Assembly (NCBI GenBank): GCA_963576735.1
Contig: OY755190.1
Span: 1,047,695-1,111,694 of the forward strand
DNA from: Bedellia somnulentella
Lineage: Eukaryota; Arthropoda; Insecta; Lepidoptera; Bedelliidae
Length of the DNA stretch: 64,000 nucleotides
Direction of reading: 5' to 3'
Made by a program: the position numbers and the translations under genes. Below, piece by piece: positions 32,502 through 43,105 of the stretch (within the stretch, counting starts at the first letter, position 1; the number at the start of each line of letters is the position of its first letter). Under the pieces are notes generated by a model. It was not told where the DNA came from. It ran no database searches and saw nothing but the letters and a program-made list of their open reading frames with translations.

Positions 32502-34055
32502 CATACATACATACATACATATTCTCACGCCGTTAGTTCCCATTGGGGTAGGCAGAGACTATCGATCGCCACCTTGTACGATCCTGGCAAACCTCTCTGG
32601 CTTCGTTTACATCCATCAATCTTTTCATACATGCTCTTTTATTCTTCATACTGCGGACACCTGCCTTTTTGAGCACATTTTCTATTTGATCCAAATGTGT
32701 CCTCCGAGGTCGTCCTCTACTAACATTACCTTCCACATTGGCTCTATATATCTCTTTCACCAATTTACTGTCATCCATCCTCTCTATGTGCCCAAACCAT
32801 CTCAACATTCTATTTTCTATCTTTCTTACAATATCATCTTTTACACCACACCTTTCACGAATCACATCATTCCTCACACGATCACATAACCTTACATTAC
32901 ACACTTTTCTGAGGGATCTCATTTCTACTGCATTCACTCTACTTTCATGCTTCTTCTGCCACACCCAACATTCACTGCCATACATAAGCGTAGGAACAAG
33001 GACAACATCATGCACAGCCATTCGGGCCTTTTCAGACACCGACTGACTAGACATTAGACTATCCAGTGCTCCATTTACCGCATTACCCTTTTTCACTCTT
33101 CTCTCGATATCTTTATCACACTTTCCATCCCTAGTAAACAAACTTCCCAAATATACAAACTCTTTCACTTGTTCCACTTTCTTACCATTAATCTCAATCA
33201 CGCATTCGGTTACATTCACCTCTCTCTCAAAAACCATAGTTTTTGTTTTATCCACATTCACCCTCATTCCCTTTTTTTCAAAAGACGGACATGCAATATT
33301 CATCATCTCTTGCAGCTCTTCCACCGATGATGCAAGTAGCACTTGATCGTCGGCATATAAGAGGCATTTAATGATGAATCCACCCATTCTCAATCCATAA
33401 TCACTTTCACGCAACTCTGTTAAACAGTCATCCATGAACAAATTGAAGAGCCACGGGGAAGCTACACAACCCTGTCGGACACCCCGAGAGATCCCGAACC
33501 AGTCAGTATTTTCCCCGTTTACTCTCACACATGCACTGGAATCCTCATAGAGTGATACCAGTGCACGTATAAGTCGACTCCCCAAACCGAACTTGGATAA
33601 CACCTCCCATAAACACTTTCTTACCACCCTATCATACGCCTTCTCTAAATCAATGAAGGAGCAATACACCTTTCGGTTCTTAGCTAAGAACTTTTCGGTG
33701 ATGCTCCTTAAAGAGAAGATTTGGTCCATACATCCCATTCCCTTTCTAAATCCTGCTTGCACATCCCAAATTTTATCATCCGTTTCATTCATCACTCTTT
33801 CAATCAAAACCTTTGCATACAATTTACCGACAATGCTGAGTAGGCTAATTCCACGGTAGTTTCTAGCCTCCTGGTGTGACCCCTTTCCTTTATATAAAGG
33901 CACAATTACCGCTTTGCACCAGTCTTGTGGCACTTTGCCACTCGACCAGCATTTTTGGAAAAGGAAGTACAACCAGGAAGCCACCACCCCTTTACCAGCC
34001 CTCAGCATTTCAGTGTTTATCCTGTCATACCCTGCCGCTTTCCCTAGTTTCATAC
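32502..34055 (-). mobile_element. RTE-type LINE, longest copy
   Basis: A 1554-bp 5'-truncated insertion between perfect 17-bp TSDs ATTAATAACGTTTCATA (32485-32501, 34056-34072). On the plus strand it opens with the CATA-repeat tail and the CTCACGCCGTTAG end. Perfect TSDs and an unbroken frame mark it as recent. The endonuclease part is missing. Confidence 0.95.
32533..34053 (-). CDS. RTE reverse transcriptase (partial)
   Basis: Open frame of 506 codons encoding the RT and C-terminal domains of an RTE-clade LINE protein. Visible motifs: VIVPLYKGKG at residues 49-58, NYRGISLLSIVGKLYAKVL at 65-83, palm FIDLEKAYDR with Asp135, GVRQGCVASPWLFNLFMD at 191-208, catalytic YADD at 233-236, YLGSLFTRDG, and the C-terminal MLRWFGHIERMDD and RGRPRRTHLDQIENVLKKAG blocks. 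It ends SIVSAYPNGN, with the shared 3' tail within 30 bp of the stop. The ATG lies at the truncation junction and is not the native start. Full-length RTE proteins also carry an N-terminal apurinic-type endonuclease. If its relatives are intact elsewhere, this protein is the likely engine for SINE-A and SINE-B. Confidence 0.9.
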   Translation of the reverse strand: MKLGKAAGYDRINTEMLRAGKGVVASWLYFLFQKCWSSGKVPQDWCKAVIVPLYKGKGSHQEARNYRGISLLSIVGKLYAKVLIERVMNETDDKIWDVQAGFRKGMGCMDQIFSLRSITEKFLAKNRKVYCSFIDLEKAYDRVVRKCLWEVLSKFGLGSRLIRALVSLYEDSSACVRVNGENTDWFGISRGVRQGCVASPWLFNLFMDDCLTELRESDYGLRMGGFIIKCLLYADDQVLLASSVEELQEMMNIACPSFEKKGMRVNVDKTKTMVFEREVNVTECVIEINGKKVEQVKEFVYLGSLFTRDGKCDKDIERRVKKGNAVNGALDSLMSSQSVSEKARMAVHDVVLVPTLMYGSECWVWQKKHESRVNAVEMRSLRKVCNVRLCDRVRNDVIRERCGVKDDIVRKIENRMLRWFGHIERMDDSKLVKEIYRANVEGNVSRGRPRRTHLDQIENVLKKAGVRSMKNKRACMKRLMDVNEAREVCQDRTRWRSIVSAYPNGN

Positions 34056-34072
34056 ATTAATAACGTTTCATA

Positions 34073-34727
34073 GTAGTAATAACGTTTTAAGTATTATTTA
34101 GAATGACATATGCACTGATAGTTTCCATCGGTAATAATCACAGATCAAAGGTGCATCTGTTTTAACGTTCAGATGTGCAAATGCACCGCACGACAAAGCA
34201 AGGAGGGTAAGTAACATTTTTGTAGAAAAATAAACTGTAAGCATATTTTTTTATCTTGACAATATTTGTGTGGAAACAGCAAAGATATACTGGCCAGTAC
34301 ACCCTGCTGTGTACCAACTTATAATTTGTATCTATCTTAACTCGAAAAACATTTACATACCGCGATGTAGGATATGAGTGAGACGCTGCTATGTGCGAGT
34401 GAGTCCGCAGTAGTGTGCGCTCTAACATGACTCCCACATTTGTAGGGAAGCGTTTACTTCTTAGTTTCAAAACAAAACTAGAGGCTTCCTTTAAAAACAA
34501 CCACAAAAACCGATTTGTTATTTTACAACAATCAAATTGTTTTTAGTCACCTTTTGCTGATGCCTATAAAGGAATTGCATTTATATGTTAAAAAAATCCT
34601 TATTTCTTTTTATTTCGGTTTAAAAAACACTAGCTTATGTCCGTTAATTGGTGTAAGTTATTTCTAATCGACATAATTGGCCAAAGTTGTTTTTATGAAT
34701 AAAGTATGATACAAAATTGCTTTTTAC
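34073..34727. other. No gene recognised
   Basis: A 114-codon minus-strand frame (34162-34506) shows no recognisable domain and no codon pattern; probably chance. Confidence 0.35.
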
Positions 34728-34815
34728 AACATTGTTGCTCTCAGCGAATATTGAATCCGCAACCTCCGCAGCGAGAAGCTAGCCACCTATGCACTCGGGC
34801 ACGGCTTTCATCTGA
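34728..34815 (-). mobile_element. SINE-D tRNA-like head
   Basis: On the minus strand: GCCGTGCCCGAGTGCATAGG, GGCTAGCTTCTCG and CGCTGAGAGCAACA, the same order as the head at 57588. The body beyond the head does not match. Confidence 0.5.
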
Positions 34816-35440
34816 CGACTTTATCACGATATTTTTCTTATTGTATACACATAACAAGTAATGTGCATGAAAAAGAAAAATATCTCGCTTACACTTCCCC
34901 ACAACCGTAATCCATATTGCCATATCTCCGCATCCATATTCAATCGACAGTCGAACTGCATATTCATGTTCAACGATGTCTCCCTTCTGTTTTCCAATTA
35001 CACTTGCTTTGATCTTTGACATTCGCACCGCGGCACACTAGTTAGTTATTTTCTGTTTTTCTACTTGGTCTTTGTTTCGATTTTTTGTGGGGTTGATAGT
35101 TTTGGCAGGAAAATATTATCATTTAGAATTCTGGATTTGTATTTATATAGATAGATTTTAGTATTTATTTTAGATTTATTATTTTAAATATAGCTAGAAA
35201 GGTTTGCCAGTATCTTACAAAATGCCTACCCCGATGGGGACCAAATGGCGTTAGTATTTAGTTTATAGAGTGTTTAAGGTAACGGTCCCTGCCTCAATCG
35301 AGTGGTGGGACTGTACAGGTAAATAATGGGCCACCTGCTGACATAAATTATACGGAATTTGACAAAGTATAGTCCCTTATCCCCCATTCATTCAAGGGTA
35401 TATTGCCTAGAGGTTTCACTACTAACAGAAAAGATACCAT
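34816..35440. mobile_element. Decayed repeats; RTE tail at 35195-35262
   Basis: Mostly unassigned. A plus-strand RTE tail remnant (AGAAAGGTTTGCCAGTATC, then GCCTACCCCGATGGGG) sits at 35195-35262. Confidence 0.4.
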
Positions 35441-35572
35441 ACATAAATACATACATATGACTCACGGTTATAAATCCTAATTTAGGTTAACCAGAGATAT
35501 TTTGGATTTAAAATTCCTTAGCCCAATTTTAAAAGTTGAGTGGGAAAAATCTTGTGACACAATTACTATTTG
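35441..35572 (-). mobile_element. SINE-A, very old
   Basis: Tail and CTCACGGTTATAAATCC are recognisable, then heavy decay. Confidence 0.5.
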
Positions 35573-36942
35573 AAAAAATCGACTACCATATGGTAAAATA
35601 TGCCTTTTGGTGTTAAGCTGATATCACCTATCACTAAAAATCCTTAACACGTCTTGTTACTTTCTAAAGAGGGAAACTTGTAGTTATTTTATTCTCAACA
35701 ATTATAACTGGGTATTTAATATCCCAACTATTAATTATTATTTTTAATTTTCGTAGTACTAAAATGTCATACATACTGAAAAGATAACATCTAAAGGCGT
35801 ATATAATTTTCAGCTACTCATATTTTTTATCATTAATAGCAAACTTTATCAGTAATTCTTAATCAGGTTTAATCCGATACCAATAATCGAACTTTTACAT
35901 AATACCACAAGAGAACTTCGGACAACTACATCTAAACTTTCATCTGCTCATGCAAGTATACTCATAAATCCAGTCATATAACAGAAATACAGATACCGCG
36001 AACTTCTATGAGAACACACCCCAAATAACATAAGGTTATTGCATAAAAGGAAATTTATTAACAGCTATAGAGCTAAACAATAAAAGGAGCACAGATCCCC
36101 TATTGGGCAGCTAATGATGTTACGAGACACAGAATGTTGTGTGGTTACTTAAATGGCTTCATGTGTTTGGTGCGAGTAGACCAAACTTAAGGTTACTTGG
36201 TGAGGAATATCATATTTTTTTTCTTTTGACAGAAATTATAAATTTTGTCATACAGGAAGAAAACTGTAAGTAAGATTAAGTAAATCAATGCATTAAAAAA
36301 CTTCAGCTTGTTTGGTAGGCCCTACTTGAGGAGTAATAAGGTCATGCAATTTTTTTTTATTTCATAGGTTTTTTGATGAAATACTTTATTTTATATTTTT
36401 ATTTATAAATTAAAAAAAAAAAGGTCTATGATGAAAAAAATACCTATGTACAATTTAGAATATACCAATAAAAAAACAGACAATAAAGGAATAAAAACTA
36501 AAATGATATTCCAAATATCATCTACAGCTTATCTACAAACCACAACATCTATGTCCCAAACTCAAAAGACAATATCTAATGCCCCTTGGACACTGTCCAG
36601 AAGTCCATTAACTATATAATTCTTATTTTCTCCCTTAGCCGTGTCTTTACTTTGTACAGGAAAACTTTGTCGGATAATGCACTCTGCAAAGTTATGATAA
36701 ATCTTCGGAACTATCTTCGAACTCCTACTTGCTTGTACACTAGTTTTTTTATAGGCGAAACTTTTTGTTTATGAACGCGTGCAGTTGGAGAAAATACGAT
36801 TTTTGCACTCACCATTTTCGTCACTGTTTTAAATTAAAAAGTATTCGTTGTGCGGAAAGCACTTGAAAACTGTTCATGGTATTTTTTGGAAACACTATTT
36901 CTTGTTATTTTTAATTTATAATTTACTGACTGATTTAAAACT
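35573..36942. other. No feature recognised
   Basis: AT-rich, including long A and T runs near 36340-36430. Short open frames only. Confidence 0.4.
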
Positions 36943-37219
36943 CAGCAACCGTGATGGCTCAGTGGGTTTATATAACACCGTTTATCGCGCAGACGATGAG
37001 GGTTCAAATCCTGGGTCGGGCCTACACCAATTATTAATTTTACAAAAATCGTGAGGTAACCCACATGGCTGAGTTGTAATTAGTCATGTGACAGTGAATT
37101 CGTACAAAACGGCGATAGGCCTAAGCACTGACTGGGTACTCAGAACACCAAGTGACTATTTCACGTTTATTAGTACCTCTGCCAACCCCTTTAGGTATAT
37201 ACGGCGTGAACGTTTGAGT
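36943..37219 (+). mobile_element. SINE-B with clear Pol III boxes
   Basis: The best-preserved head in the window: GCAACCGTGATGGCTCAGTG with an A-box-like TGGCTCAGTGGG at 36955-36966 and B box GGTTCAAATCC at 37001-37011. Internal deletions shorten the middle. Confidence 0.85.
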
Positions 37220-37238
37220 TGAAGCTAGTATTAATTTG

Positions 37239-37274
37239 AATGATTTTGTTAATGAAAACCTCATGTGGGGATTA
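37239..37274 (-). mobile_element. SINE-C tail (split by Helitron)
   Basis: Minus-strand tail ending at GGGGATTA, where the Helitron begins; the element continues at 37469. Confidence 0.8.
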
Positions 37275-37468
37275 TCTATATTATATAAAAGAAAGTGGTG
37301 TTAGTTACACTATTTATAACTCAGGAACGGATGTGGCTGAAAATTGACGAGGTTGCTTAGAACCAGGAAAAGGACATAGGATATTTATCGTATCTAATAT
37401 CGTCCGGGGTAAGCAGTAAAAAAAATAACACCATCATAACACCATGCGAAGCCGGGGCGGACCACTAG
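37275..37468 (+). mobile_element. Non-autonomous Helitron in SINE-C
   Basis: Starts TCTATATTATATAAAAG and ends GCGAAGCCGGGGCGG...CTAG. Removing it joins GGGGATTA to TTACTAAT, which restores the SINE-C sequence seen at other copies. No bases are duplicated, and insertion is between A and T, as expected for Helitrons. Length 194 bp, same as 10926-11119. Confidence 0.85.
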
Positions 37469-37645
37469 TTACTAATAAACAAAGGATAAATAAAGGAAAG
37501 AAAAATTTCGACACCGGCGGGGATCGAACCCGCGACCTCCTGGTATACGCCCCCGTCGCTCTACCAATTGAGCTACAGTGTCAATGGCCTTCAGTGCGAA
37601 ATTCTTCTATCCTTTGTTTCTTTTACACTTTTTAAGTAAATTTAA
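37469..37645 (-). mobile_element. SINE-C core and 5' arm (split)
   Basis: Minus-strand core with GGGTTCGATCCCCGC as B-box/T-arm region, and the 5' arm ending near AAAAAGTGTAAAAG. The anticodon arm reads GGGGGCGTATACC rather than the loop seen at 12091. Confidence 0.8.
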
Positions 37646-37647
37646 GT

Positions 37648-37808
37648 GATTTTGGGCGATGTGGTTGGAGACCCGTCACCAAAAATATTTATTTAAACCG
37701 TCTTCTCCCCAATCAACTTCCAAAAGTGGCTGAGGAATTTCTCATTCCAAAGCTCTGTTTACCCCATTAAGGGATTTATAGCTCTGAGTATATGTATGTA
37801 TGTATGTA
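37648..37808 (+). mobile_element. SINE-A, 5'-truncated
   Basis: Begins at GATTTTGGGCGATG; hairpin CCCCATTAAGGG. Confidence 0.8.
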
Positions 37809-37860
37809 TTTTTGGAATTTGGTTTCAGCGGTATTATAACATAAGCGTGTTAAAAACTGA

Positions 37861-38030
37861 TACAGGCCTAAGTACAACTTAGCCGAATGGGTTATCTCAC
37901 GATGTTTTCCCTCACCGTTACCAACCTCGATAACCACACATATGACTCTAGAACAGACAAATTGGTGTATGCACCACAGGGATTGAACTCACGCCCCTGG
38001 CATGGTAGATGGGTATTCTACCAGCTGAGT
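37861..38030 (-). mobile_element. SINE-B, 5' half
   Basis: From CCTAAGTACAACTTAGCC to the tRNA-like head; the 3' half is missing. Confidence 0.7.
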
Positions 38031-38384
38031 TATAGATATAATTAGTCAAACAGTTCCTAAATCCTGAGGTGTTTCTAACGATACCCACGAAAATGGACTA
38101 GTGCTATACTGAACTGACACAATTTTTTTATATGCTATTAATGTCTCTCTTTGTTGAAATACAAAGCCAATAGTGCATACTTAAACTCTAAACTAAACTG
38201 ATAAACTGGTACGGGCCAATACCGGCTGTTAGTTGAGCAAGCAGAGGTAAGGTGTTAACCTATCGAACCTCCGTCCCCGGTGGGAAAACCGACTGAAACA
38301 GGCATTTAGGGTTGGCAGTGTATAGTCACCAGATATTATATTATAATGATTACTTGTGTAGTTTCGTTTTTGGTTTTAACTATT
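38031..38384. other. No feature recognised
   Basis: Unassigned spacer with one less AT-rich stretch near 38200-38320. Confidence 0.35.
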
Positions 38385-38398
38385 CATATAAACATAGT

Positions 38399-38651
38399 GC
38401 TGTGTAGTATCGGTTTAGAATAGCACTACCCTATTTCAGCCGATGGGTGTACGTAAGAGGCGACTAACGGTATTGGGGCTTTTAAGGGATTTTTGGGCGA
38501 TGCGGTTGGAGACCCATCACCAACAACCTTTATTTTACCATCTTTTCCCCACTCAACTTCCAAAAGTGGCTGAGGAATGTATAATTCCTTAGCTCTGGCT
38601 ACTCCTTCTAGGGAAATATAGCCGTGAGTATATGTATGTATGTATGTATGT
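38399..38651 (+). mobile_element. SINE-A inserted at another SINE-A's tail
   Basis: TSD ATATAAACATA at 38386-38396 and 38652-38662. The right TSD overlaps the tail of the older, oppositely oriented SINE-A that follows. Confidence 0.85.
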
Positions 38652-38656
38652 ATATA

Positions 38657-38790
38657 AACATATATTCACGTCTGTGAATCCCAAAAAGGGGTAGCCAGAG
38701 CTTAGGAGCTAGAAACTCCTCAGCTATATTTGGAAGTTGATAGAGGACAAGATGGTAGAAATAATAAGAAAGTAAGTATCGTTGGTGATG
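38657..38790 (-). mobile_element. SINE-A, old subfamily, truncated
   Basis: CCCAAAAAGGGG hairpin, shared with 42370 and 52150, marks an older subfamily; the 5' half is absent. Confidence 0.75.
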
Positions 38791-39605
38791 TGAGTAAGTA
38801 ATTGCGATATGAATATCAGCATTTTATATTTTAATTAAAGGAAAAATACGAAAAATTAAAAACCTATCCTTCCCAATCACCGTGCCAACCCTACTACGAA
38901 AACCGATCAACCTGTTGCATAAAATGTTCGATATCCCTCAATGGGATACTAGACAAAGATAGAACTCACTAAAATATATGAGCAAGACAGAGAGAGGTGA
39001 TAGATGCAGGGGATCACTTTGGTTCGTACATTTCAATAGCTTCAGCGAATCTATAAGTATAGGGCTTTTGTGCACGGTTCGACTGGAAGTATGCTCTACT
39101 TTATGAAAGTGAATTTTTGAGGCATATAATAATAATAATTCTCTCTCACAGCCCATATAGGTATGTCCCCACCAAGGGGCTCGATTTGCGCGCGCGATTT
39201 GGCCATAGCCCTAGGCCAAATTTATTTCATCAGCCTTAACAAATACAATCTTGTATAATGTTGGGATACGTAGTATTTAAAGATATGAACCTTAGTATGG
39301 TTCAGCAGAAACTTGAACAGTAGTGATGTCTCGCCTTGAGTTTTTCTATGCATCATAATTTAAGATTTTGTAATGAACTTAAAAGTATTTAATAATAATA
39401 ATCACACGGGTGTGTGTGCATTGTCTGCTTTTTGATTTCTTGTAAGTTGGAGGGCGGGCGGTGCACAGTGCATGTTGCATGAACACTGCAGGTATTATTT
39501 AGCGGAATTAAGAAAGAAATTTATTAATTTTAGTATTGCTATGGATTTTCGCAAAGAAACGCCTGATTCAATCCAAGAATCATATATTTCTTAGCACCTT
39601 AGATT
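38791..39605. other. No feature recognised
   Basis: Includes a GCGCGCG run near 39188; no repeat or gene assigned. Confidence 0.4.
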
Positions 39606-39730
39606 ACACATAAAGGTTGTTGGCGATATCCAACCGTATCGCCCAAAAATCATTTAAATGCCCCGAAAAAAGCCAACTACGGGTTTCGCCTCTTATGAAT
39701 ACTCATGGGTAGCTATAGGGTACTGCCAAT
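39606..39730 (-). mobile_element. SINE-A 5' half, old
   Basis: AAAGGTTGTTGGCGATATCC and GTTTCGCCTCTTATGAATAC in SINE-A order; the tail half is missing. Confidence 0.5.
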
Positions 39731-39782
39731 TTGTTTGATTTAAAAAAATATTTTCACATTATTAAGGAAACAATGTAAATTG

Positions 39783-40945
39783 CGGCTATTCCCAGTAGTC
39801 CTACTCGATAGTCTTACCAGTAGGACTATTGGGATTTTTTGTCCCAAAAGACTTACTAGTAAGACTATTGGGAAAATAATTCCCAGTAGTCTTACCAACC
39901 AATAAAAACTCTTTGGTACATCTAAAGGTTCCAACTTTTATGTAGCCCAAAAAAGATGAATAGACATACCTCGTTAGTGAAATTGGATGTATGATATAAA
40001 ATCGAATATTTTTTTCGCTGATTTTCTGTCACATAATAATTTTATCTAGGTGTATTTGCCATTAAACCTAATTATTTGCAATTTTCATGGGAATGGGTTT
40101 TTGGTTGTAATATATTTTCCGCCAAAATACAGTCGTCAAAAGGTAAAATAACTATGTATTTATGGTATATTTTTTGCCATTTTTTGTATTTAAAGTACCA
40201 GGGTAGCATAAACATAAAAGCAGCATAAATAAAAATGGCTTATTGGTTTTACACAAAATTATCAGTTGGAGTTTATCAAAATTAGAATTATAGAATAATC
40301 AGACAGAAGAATCAATCGAAAGACGTCCACAGGTGGAGAAAGACTTTTCCGAAAAATCTCCATAAAAACCGGTTCTGTGCTGCCCAAAAATTTTACCATG
40401 ACGAAGTCGTCGGTCAACCTTATAGGAGACCTACGCAAACAAACAAACCGACCACAACAACCCTATTAATAACCTGATTCATGAAAAATATCACGTCGAC
40501 CTCTGGTCATAGAGACAGCAGACACAAAAATAGGTAAGATAAATTAAGCATCGGAAAAATATTTGTACAGATTTTCAAGTTTATTAGTCGTAACAACTTG
40601 TAGTTAATGCGTTCCTGGTACTTCAATTGAAAGTTAAATTTACGTTAATTTTTATATCTGCTTAAGTTATAATTTCTGTGTCCAAATGTACATTCCTTAG
40701 TAATAAATCAGTAAAACTGAAAATTACAAACAAGTGTTGTATGCGTTGTATGTATTAAATATATTAATAAGGTACTGCCTATGTCTATTAGTTATGAGGT
40801 CTATTGTCTCTAAACCAAATGTCAAGTAAGACTAATGGGAAAAATACGCCATAGACAATGTCCTACTTTTGGTAAGACTATTGGGACAAAAAATCCCATT
40901 AGTCCTACTGGTAAGACTATCCAGTAAGACTACTGGGAATAGCCG
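39783..40945. mobile_element. TIR element with 8-bp TSD, 1163 bp
   Basis: Terminal inverted repeats match at 62 of the first 65 positions, beginning CGGCTATTCCCAGTAGTC. The direct repeat GTAAATTG at 39775-39782 and 40946-40953 is an 8-bp TSD. Inside each end, AGTCYTAC and its complement GTARGACT recur five or six times, which looks like subterminal binding sites. No frame over 60 codons occurs inside, so it is non-autonomous. An 8-bp TSD fits hAT, P and a few other DNA transposon groups; the termini do not decide between them. Confidence 0.85.
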
Positions 40946-40953
40946 GTAAATTG

Positions 40954-41581
40954 TATCAACGTGTTCACTCACATTTTTATATTCCTTTGTGATTATTCAA
41001 CATGTTATAGAAAACCGAACAGTACTAAACCAAACAAACAAACTTTTAATTTAAACTTTTTGTAGAGCCATTTTACCAGTAGAGTATCTTTCCATACGAA
41101 AATGTTACATCACGGCCGTCACCGGACACCGGGCAATAAAAAGGGGAAAAAACTTTAAAAACACGAGAAAATCCTTTCAATAGGCCAAACCTTGACACAT
41201 TTCAACAGACTTTCCCGCCATTTCCCGTTTTTTCCCACGGGTCCGGGACGCTATCGAACCGGATTTGCATGAATTGCAAATTTCTTTTTTATAGAGTTCC
41301 ATTTTTAAATTAATGCTCTTCGGTTTATAGGGCTATATTGGCTTTTAATGCGATTATCGTGGATTTGATTTGCGATTATCGTGGAGATTTTTGTTTTTCT
41401 TTGAAACTGGATCTCATCTGAAGAGAGTAATTAGTTTTAAACGTTTTAAATTAGTAATTCAATGTGAGACAAGCTCTCAAATATCATATATCCTAAAAAT
41501 ACACCAGTTGTAGCCTCAGAAACGATACTTTTGATGGTGGGTTTATGTTCTTTTGCCTACAAACCATGAAAGAACCCCGTG
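40954..41581. other. No feature recognised
   Basis: Unassigned; one less AT-rich patch at 41100-41270. Confidence 0.4.
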
Positions 41582-41986
41582 AACATACATATACTCACGG
41601 CTATAAATCCCTAGAAGGGGTAGCCACAGGCTTCGGAATAAGAAATATCCAAGCCAATTTTGGAATTTGAGTAAAGTCAAAACATACATACGTATACTCA
41701 CGGCTATAAATCCCTAGATGGGGTAGCCAGAGCTTCGAAATATGAAATATCTCAGCCAATTTTGGAATTTGAATAAAGAAAAAACATACATACCTATACA
41801 TGGCTATAAATCCCTAGATGGGGTATCCTAAGGAATTAGAAATTCCTCAGCCACTTTTAAGAAGTTAAGTGTAAGTGTTAAGTAAGTTTCCAACCTCATC
41901 GCCCAAAAACTTTTAAAAGCCCCAATACCGTTTGTCGCTTCTTACGTACAGCCACCGTAAGACATGGGGTATTGCTATTCTAAGCC
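41582..41986 (-). repeat. Three tandem SINE-A 3' ends
   Basis: Three units start at 41582, 41681 and 41783 (period ~100 bp). Each opens with the CATA tail, the TATAAATCCCTAGA(A/T)GGGG hairpin and the GAAATATC(C/T) block. The third continues into the 5' half of SINE-A. Confidence 0.85.
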
Positions 41987-42369
41987 TATTGTTGGTAAAT
42001 GTTTTTAGTGATAAGTGTCCAACCGCATTATCCTTAGTATTAACTTGATTCAGGGAGTGAACCCACGCTTCCTCCTAAACCTACTTATTAAGCTCTAACT
42101 GTTTTTTTGGGTAAGGGTAAGTACATTCAAACCTGATTGTAGCTTTCATCAAAATAGTATGGCAAATCCAGATATGAAAATATGAAAATGTATCGCCTGC
42201 TACCGTTTTGGACACAGTTAAAAAAATGATTATTGTTTAGCCCGAAAAAAATGTGCTCATTTTAAAATTATTCGGCTCATTTTTTATTTACCCCCGACTT
42301 TTGTAATTCGCTTATGACATCTCTCCTCCTAAACGGCTGGACCGATCTCTACCAATCTTTGAGGAATTA

Positions 42370-42580
42370 TATACATACATATACTCACGGCCGTAAATCC
42401 CAAAAAGGGGTAGCCAGAGGTTCAGAGCTAGAAACTCCTCAGCCGCATTTGGAAGTTAATAGGGGAGAAGATGGAAAAAATAAAGTATCGTTTGTGATGG
42501 GTCTCCAACCGCATCGCCCAAAAACCACATAAAAAGCCCCACACCCTTAGTCGCCTCATACGACACCCTCGGGTAGAAAG
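42370..42580 (-). mobile_element. SINE-A, old subfamily
   Basis: TSD ATCTTTGAGGAATTA / ATCTTTGAAGAATTA (42355-42369, 42581-42595). The 5' end stops at GGGTAGAAAG, before the usual head. It interrupts an older repeat containing CCTAAACGGCTGGACCGAT. Confidence 0.9.
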
Positions 42581-42927
42581 ATCTTTGAAGAATTACCTAT
42601 AAAGTCTTTGGGAAACTATGGTACACAACATTTTTCATTGTTCGAAAGTAGCGAAGCTACGCTAATTTTTTTTTATTATGCACTTTTTTAGTATGAGTGT
42701 TGGAAGTTTCCAGCCTTTTACTTTGTATGAATCGATGAAAGCATAAAAGTTATATAATTTCAATAAAAATGTTTAAGAGAAACCATGTTTGATTTTGTTC
42801 GGCTTCGCTCACGGTTTCGTTATGCGAAGCTTCAGTGCCAACTTAGTTACAGATGTATTACATCTTCATACAATCGTTTTAAGTAAATCTTAAAATTAAA
42901 GATTAGTAGTAGGGAATAATAATAATT

Positions 42928-43105
42928 ATGTGCTCAAAAAGGCAGGTGTCCGAAGTACGAAGAATAAAAGAGCATGTATGAAAAGATTGATGGATGTGAA
43001 TGAAGCTAGAGAGGTTTGCCAGGATCGTATAAAGTGGCGATCGATAGTCTCTGCCTACCCCAATGGGAACTAACGGCGTGAGAATATGTATGTATGTATG
43101 TATGT
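42928..43105 (+). mobile_element. RTE LINE, 5'-truncated
   Basis: Plus-strand C-terminal segment (GTGTCCGAAGTACGAAG to GATAGTCTCTGCCTACCCC) and a full (TATG)4 tail. GTAGTARGGA-like bases flank both sides. Confidence 0.85.

Noticed and set aside
34741..35028. 95-codon minus-strand protein
   Set aside because: Its C-terminal codons read through the SINE-D tRNA-like head; no domain recognised.
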